From: Imhoffiella fuscus
GTDB taxonomy: Bacteria; Pseudomonadota; Gammaproteobacteria; Chromatiales; Chromatiaceae
Assembly: GCF_042682685.1 (NCBI RefSeq)
Contig: NZ_JBHUHX010000013.1
Location: 43,654 to 107,653, forward strand
DNA: 64,000 nt
Direction of reading: 5' to 3'
How positions within the stretch are numbered: the first letter of the stretch is position 1; every line of letters starts with the position of its first letter. A program made the translations under genes and the position numbers. Below, in pieces: positions 1 to 9,324 of the stretch. The notes beneath the pieces were generated by a model that ran no database searches, was not told the DNA's origin, and saw only the letters and a list, made by a program, of their open reading frames with translations.

Positions 1-351
1 CGAGATCGATGGCCCACACAGGATCGACCGAGGTGTGCCAGAGTCGATCGATCATAGAGTCTGTCTCTTTGATCTGCGCTCTGGACCTACGTAGGTTAAG
101 CGTTCATCCTCGACCGTTTCTGAGCGTTGGGATTGACGTCGGATTTGCGATTGGTTTGGGGTGTGAGGGCCGCTTGAGGTTGTGTGGCGCGTTTTTCGTC
201 TCGTTTATGGGGCCAGGCTATCTCTCGCATTGTCGCTCCCGAAGGATCTGTTCAGGGGCGCATTCCGCGACGTAACGATCTCCTCTCCTGCAGTTAGACG
301 TATGCATGGCACCAATCTACAGTTGGTCACGAATGTCGGGTATTTCGAGTA
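1..351. other. Left-edge region without a recognisable gene
   Basis: No open frame here looks like a known protein. The short forward frame at 9-275 is Arg/Ser/Cys-rich and resembles no family I know. The stretch presumably holds the promoter and leader of the HD-GYP gene that starts at 352. I see no convincing sigma-70 promoter, terminator or repeat. Confidence 0.5.
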
Positions 352-1605
352 ATGAGTGACGCGCAGGCCCAATTCATCGATGTCGGCGAACTCCGTGTCG
401 GCATGTATATCTATCTGGATCTGGGGTGGATGGGACACCCATTCGCCCTCAACAACTTCAAGATTCTCTCCGAGACTCAGATAGAGACCATTCGCGGACT
501 GGGGGTCAAACGTCTGCGCTGGTCGCCGGAGCAAAGCGATCTGCCGCAGCCTGCCACGACGGATGACGACGGTCCTGCGGTCGGGGACATCTCGGCGGCC
601 GCCGTGCGTCAGCAGCGACTCGATGCCCAGCGTCGCGATCTGGAGCGTTGCGAGCGCGATTTCTCCGATGCGACGCGATGTTTTCGCGATATCCTCAAGT
701 CGGTCGGGACCCGACCGAATCAGGCTCGGGAGCAGGCGGAGGCGATGGTCGGCGGTCTGGTGGGGCGGCTCACGGATCAAGGCGACTCCTTCATTCGGCT
801 GCTGTCCGAAGGGGCGGGCGAGAAGTCGGCCTTGCACGCGATCAATGTGACGGTAATCTCCTTGCTACTCGGCAAACGGCTCGGGTTGGATGCGGACGCA
901 CTCCGCGATCTTGGCTTGGGCGCCCTGTTGCACGATATCGGCAAGATTTCGCTGCCCGAGCGGTTGCGTTGGCGTGAACCTGGGTTCACCGCCGCCGAGC
1001 GCAACCTGTTCCAACAGCATGTCGTCAATGGGCTGGAGCTGGGAATCCGCATGGGTTTGAGTCGCGAGATCTTGGCCATGATCGCTCAGCATCATGAGTA
1101 TTCGGACGGCTCCGGTTTCCCCAAGCGCTTGAGCGGCGAGCAACTGACCTATGCGTCGCGGATCCTGGTGTTGGTCAACCATTACGATCAGGTCTGCAAT
1201 CCGGCCAATCCGGTGATGGCCGTGACTCCGCACAACGCTCTTTCGCTGATGTTCGCCCAAAGCCGATGCAAGTTCGATGCGGCCGTGCTGGAGATGTTCA
1301 TCCGCATGATGGGGGTCTATCCGCCCGGTTCGGTCGTCCTGCTCACCGACGGTCGTCACGCCTTGGTGGTCTCGGTGAATTCGGATCGGCCTTTGAAGCC
1401 TCTGGTGGTGGTTCACGATCCCCGGGTGCCATCCGATGAGGCGCGGGTGCTCGATCTCGAGGATGCGCCCGATTTGGGCATCCGTCAGAGTCTGAAGCCG
1501 TCGCAATTGCCCCGCGCCGTGTTCGACTATCTCTCGCCGCGTCAGCGCATGTGTTATTTCTTCGAACGTGCCCGCGATACCTCCTCTTCTCGGGGCGATC
1601 GATGA
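352..1605 (+). CDS. HD-GYP domain cyclic-di-GMP phosphodiesterase (DUF3391 N-terminus)
   Basis: A 417-residue protein predicted to hydrolyse cyclic-di-GMP. The N-terminus (about residues 5-125, starting FIDVGELRVGMYI) matches the DUF3391 domain that often precedes HD-GYP domains. The metal-binding HD pair is H194-D195 in LLHDIGK, and the second motif is HHEYSDGSGFP at 247-257. The signature therefore reads GFP instead of GYP; the metal ligands look intact, so activity is likely but not certain. No membrane segment or signal peptide is visible, so it should be cytoplasmic. The stop codon overlaps the start of the next gene (ATGA), which implies co-translation with a GGDEF-EAL protein. The Shine-Dalgarno is weak. 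Confidence 0.9.
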   Translation: MSDAQAQFIDVGELRVGMYIYLDLGWMGHPFALNNFKILSETQIETIRGLGVKRLRWSPEQSDLPQPATTDDDGPAVGDISAAAVRQQRLDAQRRDLERCERDFSDATRCFRDILKSVGTRPNQAREQAEAMVGGLVGRLTDQGDSFIRLLSEGAGEKSALHAINVTVISLLLGKRLGLDADALRDLGLGALLHDIGKISLPERLRWREPGFTAAERNLFQQHVVNGLELGIRMGLSREILAMIAQHHEYSDGSGFPKRLSGEQLTYASRILVLVNHYDQVCNPANPVMAVTPHNALSLMFAQSRCKFDAAVLEMFIRMMGVYPPGSVVLLTDGRHALVVSVNSDRPLKPLVVVHDPRVPSDEARVLDLEDAPDLGIRQSLKPSQLPRAVFDYLSPRQRMCYFFERARDTSSSRGDR

Positions 1606-4106
1606 CGCCTGTTCACAATGACCAACATCATGGGCGTCTGGACCCGCATCCTTGTGGTTCGAGTTGTCTCTCGACATGGCAGACGCTGCTCGACGGATTG
1701 AACGAGGCGGTCTGGATCGTCGATGCACGCGATCTGTGCCTGGTCGCCATAAACCGCGCTGCTGAGGAGCTGTTCGGCGTCGATCACGCCTTGCTGCTCG
1801 GCGTCTCTGCGATGGAATTGGCCTCGGTGCCGGAGGACCTCTTGTTCTGGGAGGGGGTCGCGAGCGGGCGGGAGACCGGCTTGCTGTCCGAGACCTGGCT
1901 GCGGCGCGTCGACGATTCCCTGGTCGCGGTGCTGCGTCGGGTGAGCCGCATCGACTGTATCCATGGCAACACCTTCTTCGTCGTGAGCGTCTCCGATCTG
2001 GATGAGCGCCGTGCCGTCGAGAGCGAGTTGGAGAAGCTGGTCGCCGAACTGCGGGCGACGCTGGAGTCGAGTGCCGATGGCATTCTGGTCGCGGATCTCG
2101 ACGGTAAGATTCGGGGCTTCAACCAGCGATTCGCCGAGGCATGGGAGCTTCCGGAAGGACTCTTGACCGAGCGCAACGATGCGGGAGTCTATCGCTGGAT
2201 GCGGGATGCGGTGTCGAATCCCACAGAATACATGGCTCGCGTCGAGGCGATCGAAAGCAACCCCCTGTTGGAGTCCACCGATCTGATCATGTTGCGCAAC
2301 GGGCAGGTGCTGGAGCGGGTGACCCTGCCTCAGTACGCGCGCGGCCATCCGATCGGCCGCGTCTATTCCTTCCGCAACATCACCCGACGCCTGGTCGATG
2401 AAAAGAGCCTCAAGCTCGCCGCTCGGGTCTTCGAGGCCAGTCTGGACGCCATCTTCGTGACCGATCTCGATCTCGGCATTCTGACCGTCAATCCTGCCTG
2501 CGAGCGGATGACGGGATTGCATGCCGGTGAAATTGTCGGTCAGTCGCTGATGCGCTTTCTGAGGCTGGGAAGCGACGACCAGCCCGAGCGCTCGATCCTC
2601 GACACACTCGATCGTGACGGACTGTGGGAAGGGGAGATCCAGCAGCACAGACACGATGGCGCGGGGTTCCCCTGTCTCGTGTCGCTGGTTCGGGTCTTGG
2701 ATGTCGATGGCCGTCCCTTTCAGTTCGTCGTCTTTGTCAAGGATCTCTCCGAGGCGGTCGCGGCGCGAGAGCGCATTGAGGAACTCGCCTATTCGGATGC
2801 CCTGACCGGGCTGCCCAATCGGGTACGGCTGACCGAGCGCATCGAGTTTGCGATCAAGATGGCTCGGCGCGGGAAGAGTGGCTTCGCGGTGCTCTTTCTA
2901 GACCTCGATCGCTTCAAGCAAATCAACGACTCGCTCGGCCATCTCTTCGGCGATCGCGTGCTGATCGAGGTTGCGCGTCGGATCAAGGGCTGTTTGCGCC
3001 AGGTGGACACGACGGCTCGACTCGGAGGCGATGAGTTCGTGCTGCTCCTGCATCAGACCGATGTCTTCGGCGCGGAACAGACCGCGCGGCGGCTGATGGA
3101 GGTGATGTCCAGGCCGTTCGAGATCGACGGCATGAAGTTCTCGCTTGCCCTGAGTATCGGTATCGCGCTCTACCCTCAGGACGGCGACACCTTCGACGAC
3201 CTGATCAAGAACGCCGACAGCGCCATGTACCACGTCAAGGAACGAGGGCGCGGCGACTTTCGCTTCTATCAGAGCCAGATGAACGTGGGTCTTCTGTCCC
3301 GGATGAAGATCGACCACGCCATGCGCGAGGCGCTCGTGGAGCAGCGCTTTCGTCTCTTCTATCAACCCCAGGTCGACCTCTACAGCGGGCGCTTGGTCGG
3401 CGCCGAGGCGTTGGTGCGCTGGACCGACCCGAATCTGGGCGTGATGGCGCCGAGCGATTTTATTTCGATCGCCGAGGAGACCGGTTTCATCGTGGCGCTC
3501 GGCGGTTGGGTGCTGCGCGAGGCGATCCGCCAAGGCGAGTTGTGGCAGGCTCAGGGGGTCGATTTGACCATGTCCGTGAACGTCTCTGCGGCTCAGTTCC
3601 ACCAGATGAATTTCGTCGAATCCCTGGCTCAATGGCTGACATCGAGCCGGCTGCCAGCGAGTCGGCTCGAATTGGAGCTGACCGAGTCGATCCTCATTCA
3701 GAATGTCGATGAGACGCTGATTCGGCTGGATGCCCTGGTCGATCTGGGCATCCGGCTGGCGATCGACGATTTCGGAACCGGCTATTCGAGTCTCGCTTAT
3801 CTCAAGCGCTTTCCGATCCACAAGCTCAAGATCGATCGCTCCTTCGTCCAGGACATCCCTGATGATGAAAGCGATGCCGCGATCTCGACGGCCATCATCA
3901 ATCTCGCCCACTCGCTCAATCTGAAGGTGATCGCCGAGGGGGTCGAGAACGACACCCAGCGGCGTTTCCTGCTGGACGCCGGCTGCGACGAATTCCAGGG
4001 CTATCTGTGCTCGCCCCCCGTCGATCCTGACTCCTTCGTACAGTTGGTCGGCGCCTTGGGGCTGTCCGATACGCGCGATCCCTTGCCGCGTATCGTCGAG
4101 CCTTGA
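1602..4106 (+). CDS. PAS-PAS-PAS-GGDEF-EAL cyclic-di-GMP signalling protein
   Basis: An 834-residue cytoplasmic protein with three PAS-like domains (about 25-140, 150-265 and 275-395), a GGDEF domain (about 400-560) and an EAL domain (about 575-820). The cyclase motif is an intact GGDEF (RLGGDEFVLL). The phosphodiesterase motif is intact EAL (GAEALVRW), followed by the usual DDFGTGYSS and a Glu in VIAEGVE. Both activities could therefore be present. I chose ATG 1602 because it forms an ATGA overlap with the upstream stop codon; an in-frame start at 1551 would add 17 residues without homology support. No transmembrane segment is seen. With the HD-GYP gene it forms a c-di-GMP turnover pair. Confidence 0.9.
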   Translation: MTPVHNDQHHGRLDPHPCGSSCLSTWQTLLDGLNEAVWIVDARDLCLVAINRAAEELFGVDHALLLGVSAMELASVPEDLLFWEGVASGRETGLLSETWLRRVDDSLVAVLRRVSRIDCIHGNTFFVVSVSDLDERRAVESELEKLVAELRATLESSADGILVADLDGKIRGFNQRFAEAWELPEGLLTERNDAGVYRWMRDAVSNPTEYMARVEAIESNPLLESTDLIMLRNGQVLERVTLPQYARGHPIGRVYSFRNITRRLVDEKSLKLAARVFEASLDAIFVTDLDLGILTVNPACERMTGLHAGEIVGQSLMRFLRLGSDDQPERSILDTLDRDGLWEGEIQQHRHDGAGFPCLVSLVRVLDVDGRPFQFVVFVKDLSEAVAARERIEELAYSDALTGLPNRVRLTERIEFAIKMARRGKSGFAVLFLDLDRFKQINDSLGHLFGDRVLIEVARRIKGCLRQVDTTARLGGDEFVLLLHQTDVFGAEQTARRLMEVMSRPFEIDGMKFSLALSIGIALYPQDGDTFDDLIKNADSAMYHVKERGRGDFRFYQSQMNVGLLSRMKIDHAMREALVEQRFRLFYQPQVDLYSGRLVGAEALVRWTDPNLGVMAPSDFISIAEETGFIVALGGWVLREAIRQGELWQAQGVDLTMSVNVSAAQFHQMNFVESLAQWLTSSRLPASRLELELTESILIQNVDETLIRLDALVDLGIRLAIDDFGTGYSSLAYLKRFPIHKLKIDRSFVQDIPDDESDAAISTAIINLAHSLNLKVIAEGVENDTQRRFLLDAGCDEFQGYLCSPPVDPDSFVQLVGALGLSDTRDPLPRIVEP

Positions 4107-4220
4107 GCCGATCTACCCCCGTAGAGATGACCTCTTAAGGTCCTAATCGACCACCGGTTTCGCTTGGTGGAGCGATTGGCGCCCCCACCATCGTGCGGAG
4201 AGCATCAAGAGGAACTCCGC

Positions 4221-5684
4221 ATGACCTTCGTCTTCGACAACAGCTACGCGCGTCTACCCGAGCGCTTCTATGCCCGACTTCCGCCCAGTCCGGTGGTTCA
4301 GCCCGAGCTGATCAAGCTGAACGTGCCCCTGGCGCGCGCTTTGGGGCTCGACCCGGATGCGCTGAGCGCGCCGGAAGGCGTTGCCGTGTTCGCCGGTAAC
4401 GCGGTTCCGTCGGGCGCGGATCCGTTGGCCATGGCCTATGCGGGGCATCAGTTCGGCAACTTCGTACCGCAGCTCGGTGACGGCCGGGCGATCCTGCTCG
4501 GCGAGATCCTTGCGCCGTCCGGCGAGCGTTTCGATCTTCAGCTCAAGGGTGCGGGGCGCACGCCCTTTTCGCGCGCGGGTGATGGGCGCGCCTGGCTGGG
4601 ACCGGTACTGAGGGAATATCTGATCAGCGAGGCCATGCATGTGCTGGGTATCCCGACGACCCGCGCGCTGGCGGCGGTGACCACGGGCGAGCCCGTTTAC
4701 CGCGAGGCACGTATGCCTGGCGCGGTTTTGACCCGCGTGTCACGTAGCCATGTACGTATCGGCACCTTCGAGTATTTCGCCGCGCGTGGGGATCTGGATG
4801 CCTTGCGCCATCTCGCCGATTACGTCATCGAGCGTCACTATCCGGAGGCGCGGACGACCGATCGACCCTATCTGGCGCTATTGACGGAGGTGATCGGGCG
4901 TCAGGCCGATCTGGTGGCGCGCTGGCTCGGTGTCGGCTTCATCCACGGGGTCATGAATACCGACAACCTTTCGATCGCGGGTGAGACCATCGACTATGGC
5001 CCTTGCGCCTTCATGGACGATTACCATCCGGGCACCGTCTACAGCTCGATCGACCGGGGAGGGCGCTACGCCTACGCCAATCAGCCGCGTATCGCCCAAT
5101 GGAATCTATCCCGTCTGGCTCAGACCCTCTTGCCGCTGCTCGATGAGGATCAGGAGCACGCTCTGAGTCTGGCTCAGGGCGCGATCGACGGCTTTTCCGA
5201 GCGTTTCGAGCACGCCTATCTGGACGTCTTTCGGGCCAAGCTCGGCCTGCTCGAATCAGAGGATGCGGATGGCCCGCTCATCACGGGCCTGCTCGATGGC
5301 ATGGCCGAGACCGGTGCCGATTTCACCAACAGCTTCAGTGCATTGACCCTGATGGTCGAGACGGGTGAAGCGGCGGCTCCGTTTGGCTCGGGCACGGGCG
5401 ATCCGCTTTCGGAATGGGCCGGGCGGTGGCGTGATCGACTGGGACGTGAGGAGGCGGATTCCAGCGAGCGTCTGGATCGGATGCGTCGTGCGAACCCGCT
5501 GGTGATTCCACGCAACCATCGTGTGGAGGAGGCCCTCGACGCGGCGGTCGAGGGCGATTTCGATCCATTCGAGCGTCTGTCGGCGGTGCTCGCCAATCCC
5601 TGGGAGGAACGGCCCGAGACGCAGTGCTATGGCGCGCCTCCCGAGCCGCATCAGGTGGTACGGCAGACCTTCTGCGGGACCTGA
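4221..5684 (+). CDS. selO: Protein adenylyltransferase SelO (YdiU/UPF0061 family)
   Basis: A 487-residue pseudokinase-fold enzyme. Family members transfer AMP from ATP to Ser/Thr/Tyr of target proteins and are linked to redox stress in E. coli. The start is ATG 4221, preceded by AGAGGAA at about 4209-4215; the N-terminus then aligns with E. coli SelO, with FDNSYARLPERFYARL. Family signatures are visible: YAGHQFGNFVPQLGDGRA, LQLKGAGRTPFSR and GVMNTDNLSI. The third residue from the end is Cys (C485 in CGT-end), encoded by TGC. This is the position held by selenocysteine in eukaryotic SelO and Cys in bacteria. The gene appears monocistronic and is convergent with the DUF2126 gene, whose stop lies 40 bp away. 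Confidence 0.95.
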   Translation: MTFVFDNSYARLPERFYARLPPSPVVQPELIKLNVPLARALGLDPDALSAPEGVAVFAGNAVPSGADPLAMAYAGHQFGNFVPQLGDGRAILLGEILAPSGERFDLQLKGAGRTPFSRAGDGRAWLGPVLREYLISEAMHVLGIPTTRALAAVTTGEPVYREARMPGAVLTRVSRSHVRIGTFEYFAARGDLDALRHLADYVIERHYPEARTTDRPYLALLTEVIGRQADLVARWLGVGFIHGVMNTDNLSIAGETIDYGPCAFMDDYHPGTVYSSIDRGGRYAYANQPRIAQWNLSRLAQTLLPLLDEDQEHALSLAQGAIDGFSERFEHAYLDVFRAKLGLLESEDADGPLITGLLDGMAETGADFTNSFSALTLMVETGEAAAPFGSGTGDPLSEWAGRWRDRLGREEADSSERLDRMRRANPLVIPRNHRVEEALDAAVEGDFDPFERLSAVLANPWEERPETQCYGAPPEPHQVVRQTFCGT

Positions 5685-5724
5685 GGCCGGTTGACCGGGA
5701 CGGCTCGGCCGCCCCGGTCGTCGG

Positions 5725-8700
5725 TCAGCACCCCGGCCGGTATCTCAGATCCAGCGTGTAGGGATGCTCGCCGGCCGGTTCCTCCGGTGGTGGGTCGATC
5801 GCGCCCGGCGTATGGCCCATCTGACTGAAACGGGCAATGCGCCGACCTTCGGCCTCATAGGCGTTGACCGGGAAGGTGTCGTAGCTGCGCCCGCCCGGGT
5901 GGGCGACGTAGTAGGTGCAGCCGCCAAGGCTTCTGCGGTTCCAGAGATCGACGATCTCGAAGGTGAGCGGGTTGTGGCTCGGGATGGTCGGATGCAGTCC
6001 GGACGGCGGGCTCCATGCCTTGAAACGTACGCCTGCGACGAATTCGGCCCGTTTCCCCGTCGGGCGCAGCGGGACGCGGCGACCGTTGCAGACCAGGACG
6101 TGCCGGTCGCTGACCATGCCGTTCACCTTCACCTGCATGCGTTCGACCGAGCTGTCGACGAAGCGAGAGGTGCCCTGGGCCGTTACCTCTTCGCCCAGGA
6201 CGTGCCAGGGTTCGATGGCGGCGCGCAGCTCCATGTTGATCCCGTTTTCGGTGACCAGGTCCCCGTAATGCGGGAAGCGGAACTCGAAGAAGGGATCGAA
6301 CCACTCGGTCTCGATCGGATAACCGGCGCGGCGCATGTCGCAGATGACGTCCTCGAAATCCTGGCGTGCGAAGTGCGGCAGCAGGAAACGGTCGTGCAGC
6401 TCGGTGCCCCAGCGGATGGGCTTGCGTCGATAGGGTTCCTTCCAGAAACGGGCGACCAGGGTGCGCAGCAGCAGGACCTGGGCCAGGCTCATGCGCGGAT
6501 GTGGCGGCATCTCGAAGCCACGGAACTCCACCAGTCCCTGACGCCCGGAGGCGCTGTCCGGCGAGTAGAGCTTGTCGATACAGAACTCGGTGCGGTGGGT
6601 GTTGCCGGTGACGTCGGTCAGCAGGTTGCGCAGGATGCGGTCGACGACCCAGGGTTGCGGCACCTCGCCGGGCGGCATCTGCTGGAAGGCGATGTCGAGC
6701 TCGTAGAGTCGGTCGTCGCGCGCCTCGTCGACCCTTGGGGCCTGACTGGTCGGGCCGATGAAGAGTCCCGAGAAGAGATAGGACAGGCTCGGGTGGTGCT
6801 GCCAATAGGAGATCAGGCTCTGCACCAGGTCCGGCTTGCGCAACAGCGGGCTGTCTGCCGGGGTCGGGCCGCCGAGGGTGACATGGTTGCCGCCGCCGGT
6901 GCCGGTGTGGCGTCCGTCGAGCATGAACTTCTCGGTGCCGAGCCGGGCGAGTCGTGCCTCTTCGTAGATGATGTGGGTATCGCGCACCGTCTGGTCCCAG
7001 CTCTCGGCCGGATGGATGTTGACCTCGATGACGCCGGGATCCGGTGTGACCGCAAGCTTTTGCAGACGTGGATCGCGCGGCGGTTCGTAGCCCTCGATGA
7101 TGATGGGCATGCCGAGCTCTGCCGCCGTGTCCTCGATGCACATGGCGAGATCCAGCCAGTGCTCCAGATGGGTCAGCGGGGGCAGGAAGCAGTAGAGTCG
7201 GCCCTCGCGCGGCTCGACGCAGAGGGCGGTGCGGATCAGATCCGGATGCAGGTCGGCGCGCAACGCGACCTGGGTCTGCAAGGGCTGGTGCGAGGTGTCG
7301 GCCGACGTGAGTCGGCCGTAGCGCGCGGCCAGGTCGCGCGGATTCGCGCCCTGTTCGCGCAGGTTCTGGGGTGTCTGGGTCGGTTCGACCAGACGGCTGT
7401 AGCGGCGCGTGACCTCGTCGAAGGGCGAGCGTAGAGGCTCGGTCGGTTCGAAGGGATTGCGTTCGGGGACGGGATCGAGCTCGCTGTCCGGGACATAGGG
7501 CAGGGCGTCCAAGGGCAAACGGAAACCCATCGGCGAGTCGCCTGGGATGAGGAAGAGGTTGCCCTCGCGGAAGGTCCAGCGGCCGCTGCGCCAGCCCCCT
7601 TCGGTTCCGAATCCCCACCAACGCAAGGGCAGCACGTAGCCCGTGACCTTGTTGAGTCCCTGGTCGAACAGGCGGGAGAGCCGTTTGCGTTCGTTGGGGT
7701 CCTTGAGCTTGTTGTCCAGCGGGTCGACGTTGGCCGGCAACCGCGCCTCCTTCCACATGTAATACCAGACGTCCTCGTGCGCCTTGGAGGCATGATCCGG
7801 ATCGACGCCCAGATGGCGGGCGAGCGTGCGGATGAATGCCTCGGCTTCGGCGGGGCCGTGTCCGTAGCTGGTGTTCTCCTGGCCGAGCAGGCTTGGATCG
7901 CGCCACACGGGCTGATCGTCCTTGCGCCAGTAACAGGTGAGCGCCCAGCGCGGCAGCTGTTCGCCCGGATACCACTTGCCCTGGCCAAGGTGCAGCAGCC
8001 CGCCGGGCGCGAACCGCTTCTTGAGCCGGATCAGCAGGTCCTCGGCGAGGATCTTCTTGGTTGGGCCGAGCGCGGCCGTGTTCCACTCGGCGCCGTCCAT
8101 GTCGTCGATGGAGACGAAGGTCGGTTCGCCGCCCATGGTCAGGCGCACGTCGTTGGCCTCCAGTTCGGCGTCGACCTGGTGCCCGAGCGCCTCGATCGCC
8201 TCCCACTGCTCGGCGGTGTAGGGCTTGGTGACCCGCGGGTCTTCGTGGATACGTTCGATGCGATTGTGGAAATAGAACTCGACCTCGCAGCGGTCTGTCG
8301 CCCCGGCAATGGGGGCGGCGCTACGCGGCGCGGGCGTGCAGGCGAGCGGAATATGCCCCTCGCCTGCGAAGAGCCCGGAGGTGGGGTCGAGCCCGATCCA
8401 GCCGGCGCCCGGTACATAGACCTCGGCCCAGGCATGCAGGTCGGTGAAATCGCGCTCGGGACCGGATGGGCCGTCGAGCGATTTGACGTCCGCCGTGAGT
8501 TGGACCAGATAGCCGGAGACGAAGCGCGCGGCCAGCCCCAGATGGCGCAGGATCTGCACCAGCAGCCAGCCGCTGTCGCGGCAGGAGCCGCGACGGGTGC
8601 CGAGCGTCTGTTCGCAGGTCTGAACGCCCGGTTCCATGCGGATGACGTAGCCGATGTTCTGCTGCAGTCGCTGGTTGATCTCGACCAGGAAATCGACCGT

Positions 8701-9120
8701 CGGGCGGGGCTTGCGATCGACGCTCGCCAGCCATTCGGTCAGCAGCGGGCCGTCTTCGCTGATCTCCAGGTAAGGCAGCAGCTCTTTGCGCAGATGCGGC
8801 TCGTACTCGAATGGATAATCGTGGGCGTAGTCTTCCAGGAAGAAATCGAAGGGGTTGATGGTGATCATCTCGGCGATCACATCGACCTCGATCGAGAGCT
8901 TGCGGGTCTTCTCGGGAAAGGTCAGGCGTGCCAGGTAGTTGCCGAATGCATCCTGCTGCCAATTGACGAAGTACGTTTCGGGTTCGATCTTGAGCGTGTA
9001 GGACCGGATGGGGGTGCGACAGTGCGGCGCCGGGCGCAGTCGCACCACGTGTGGCGAGAGGCCGACTGAGCGATCGAAGCGGTATTCGGTCTTATGGTTT
9101 AGAGCAACCAGAATGGACAT
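5725..9120 (-). CDS. Transglutaminase-like / DUF2126 fusion protein
   Basis: A 1131-residue protein. The first 280 residues form a bacterial transglutaminase-like module with the N-terminal beta region and a Cys-His-Asp triad visible as C180 (RRGSCRDSGW), H229 (DLHAWAEVY) and D245 (GLDPTSG). The remaining 850 residues match the large DUF2126 domain, for example LTMGGEPTFVSIDD and DGRHTGTGGGNHVTLGG. Family members often lie next to circularly permuted ATP-grasp and alpha-E proteins, which together suggest a peptide modification or amide ligation pathway. None of those partners is in this window. No signal peptide is evident. The substrate is unknown; the fold assignment is firm, the function is not. 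Confidence 0.85.
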   Translation of the reverse strand: MSILVALNHKTEYRFDRSVGLSPHVVRLRPAPHCRTPIRSYTLKIEPETYFVNWQQDAFGNYLARLTFPEKTRKLSIEVDVIAEMITINPFDFFLEDYAHDYPFEYEPHLRKELLPYLEISEDGPLLTEWLASVDRKPRPTVDFLVEINQRLQQNIGYVIRMEPGVQTCEQTLGTRRGSCRDSGWLLVQILRHLGLAARFVSGYLVQLTADVKSLDGPSGPERDFTDLHAWAEVYVPGAGWIGLDPTSGLFAGEGHIPLACTPAPRSAAPIAGATDRCEVEFYFHNRIERIHEDPRVTKPYTAEQWEAIEALGHQVDAELEANDVRLTMGGEPTFVSIDDMDGAEWNTAALGPTKKILAEDLLIRLKKRFAPGGLLHLGQGKWYPGEQLPRWALTCYWRKDDQPVWRDPSLLGQENTSYGHGPAEAEAFIRTLARHLGVDPDHASKAHEDVWYYMWKEARLPANVDPLDNKLKDPNERKRLSRLFDQGLNKVTGYVLPLRWWGFGTEGGWRSGRWTFREGNLFLIPGDSPMGFRLPLDALPYVPDSELDPVPERNPFEPTEPLRSPFDEVTRRYSRLVEPTQTPQNLREQGANPRDLAARYGRLTSADTSHQPLQTQVALRADLHPDLIRTALCVEPREGRLYCFLPPLTHLEHWLDLAMCIEDTAAELGMPIIIEGYEPPRDPRLQKLAVTPDPGVIEVNIHPAESWDQTVRDTHIIYEEARLARLGTEKFMLDGRHTGTGGGNHVTLGGPTPADSPLLRKPDLVQSLISYWQHHPSLSYLFSGLFIGPTSQAPRVDEARDDRLYELDIAFQQMPPGEVPQPWVVDRILRNLLTDVTGNTHRTEFCIDKLYSPDSASGRQGLVEFRGFEMPPHPRMSLAQVLLLRTLVARFWKEPYRRKPIRWGTELHDRFLLPHFARQDFEDVICDMRRAGYPIETEWFDPFFEFRFPHYGDLVTENGINMELRAAIEPWHVLGEEVTAQGTSRFVDSSVERMQVKVNGMVSDRHVLVCNGRRVPLRPTGKRAEFVAGVRFKAWSPPSGLHPTIPSHNPLTFEIVDLWNRRSLGGCTYYVAHPGGRSYDTFPVNAYEAEGRRIARFSQMGHTPGAIDPPPEEPAGEHPYTLDLRYRPGC

Positions 9121-9324
9121 CGGGGAGGACTTCCAAAGGCTGAGAGATGGGGAAGACGGCGATGGGTGCGCCAGAGGCCGAGGCCGATGTCAGATTGGCA
9201 AGGGTCTCGATCCGATGGGTCTAAGATCCCACAAATGGGTGACATTGTCTTGTCTCCATGCGTGACGGACCTCCATGCATGGAGTCGGGACTGGATCGAG
9301 GGCGGTCGGCGCAATGGTCGCGCT

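Noticed and set aside
9..275. 88-residue forward frame at the left edge
   Set aside because: Cys/Arg/Ser-rich composition without any domain or good start signal.
5640..5684. Selenocysteine in SelO
   Set aside because: The position that is Sec in eukaryotes is Cys (TGC) here, followed by GGG ACC TGA as the normal stop.
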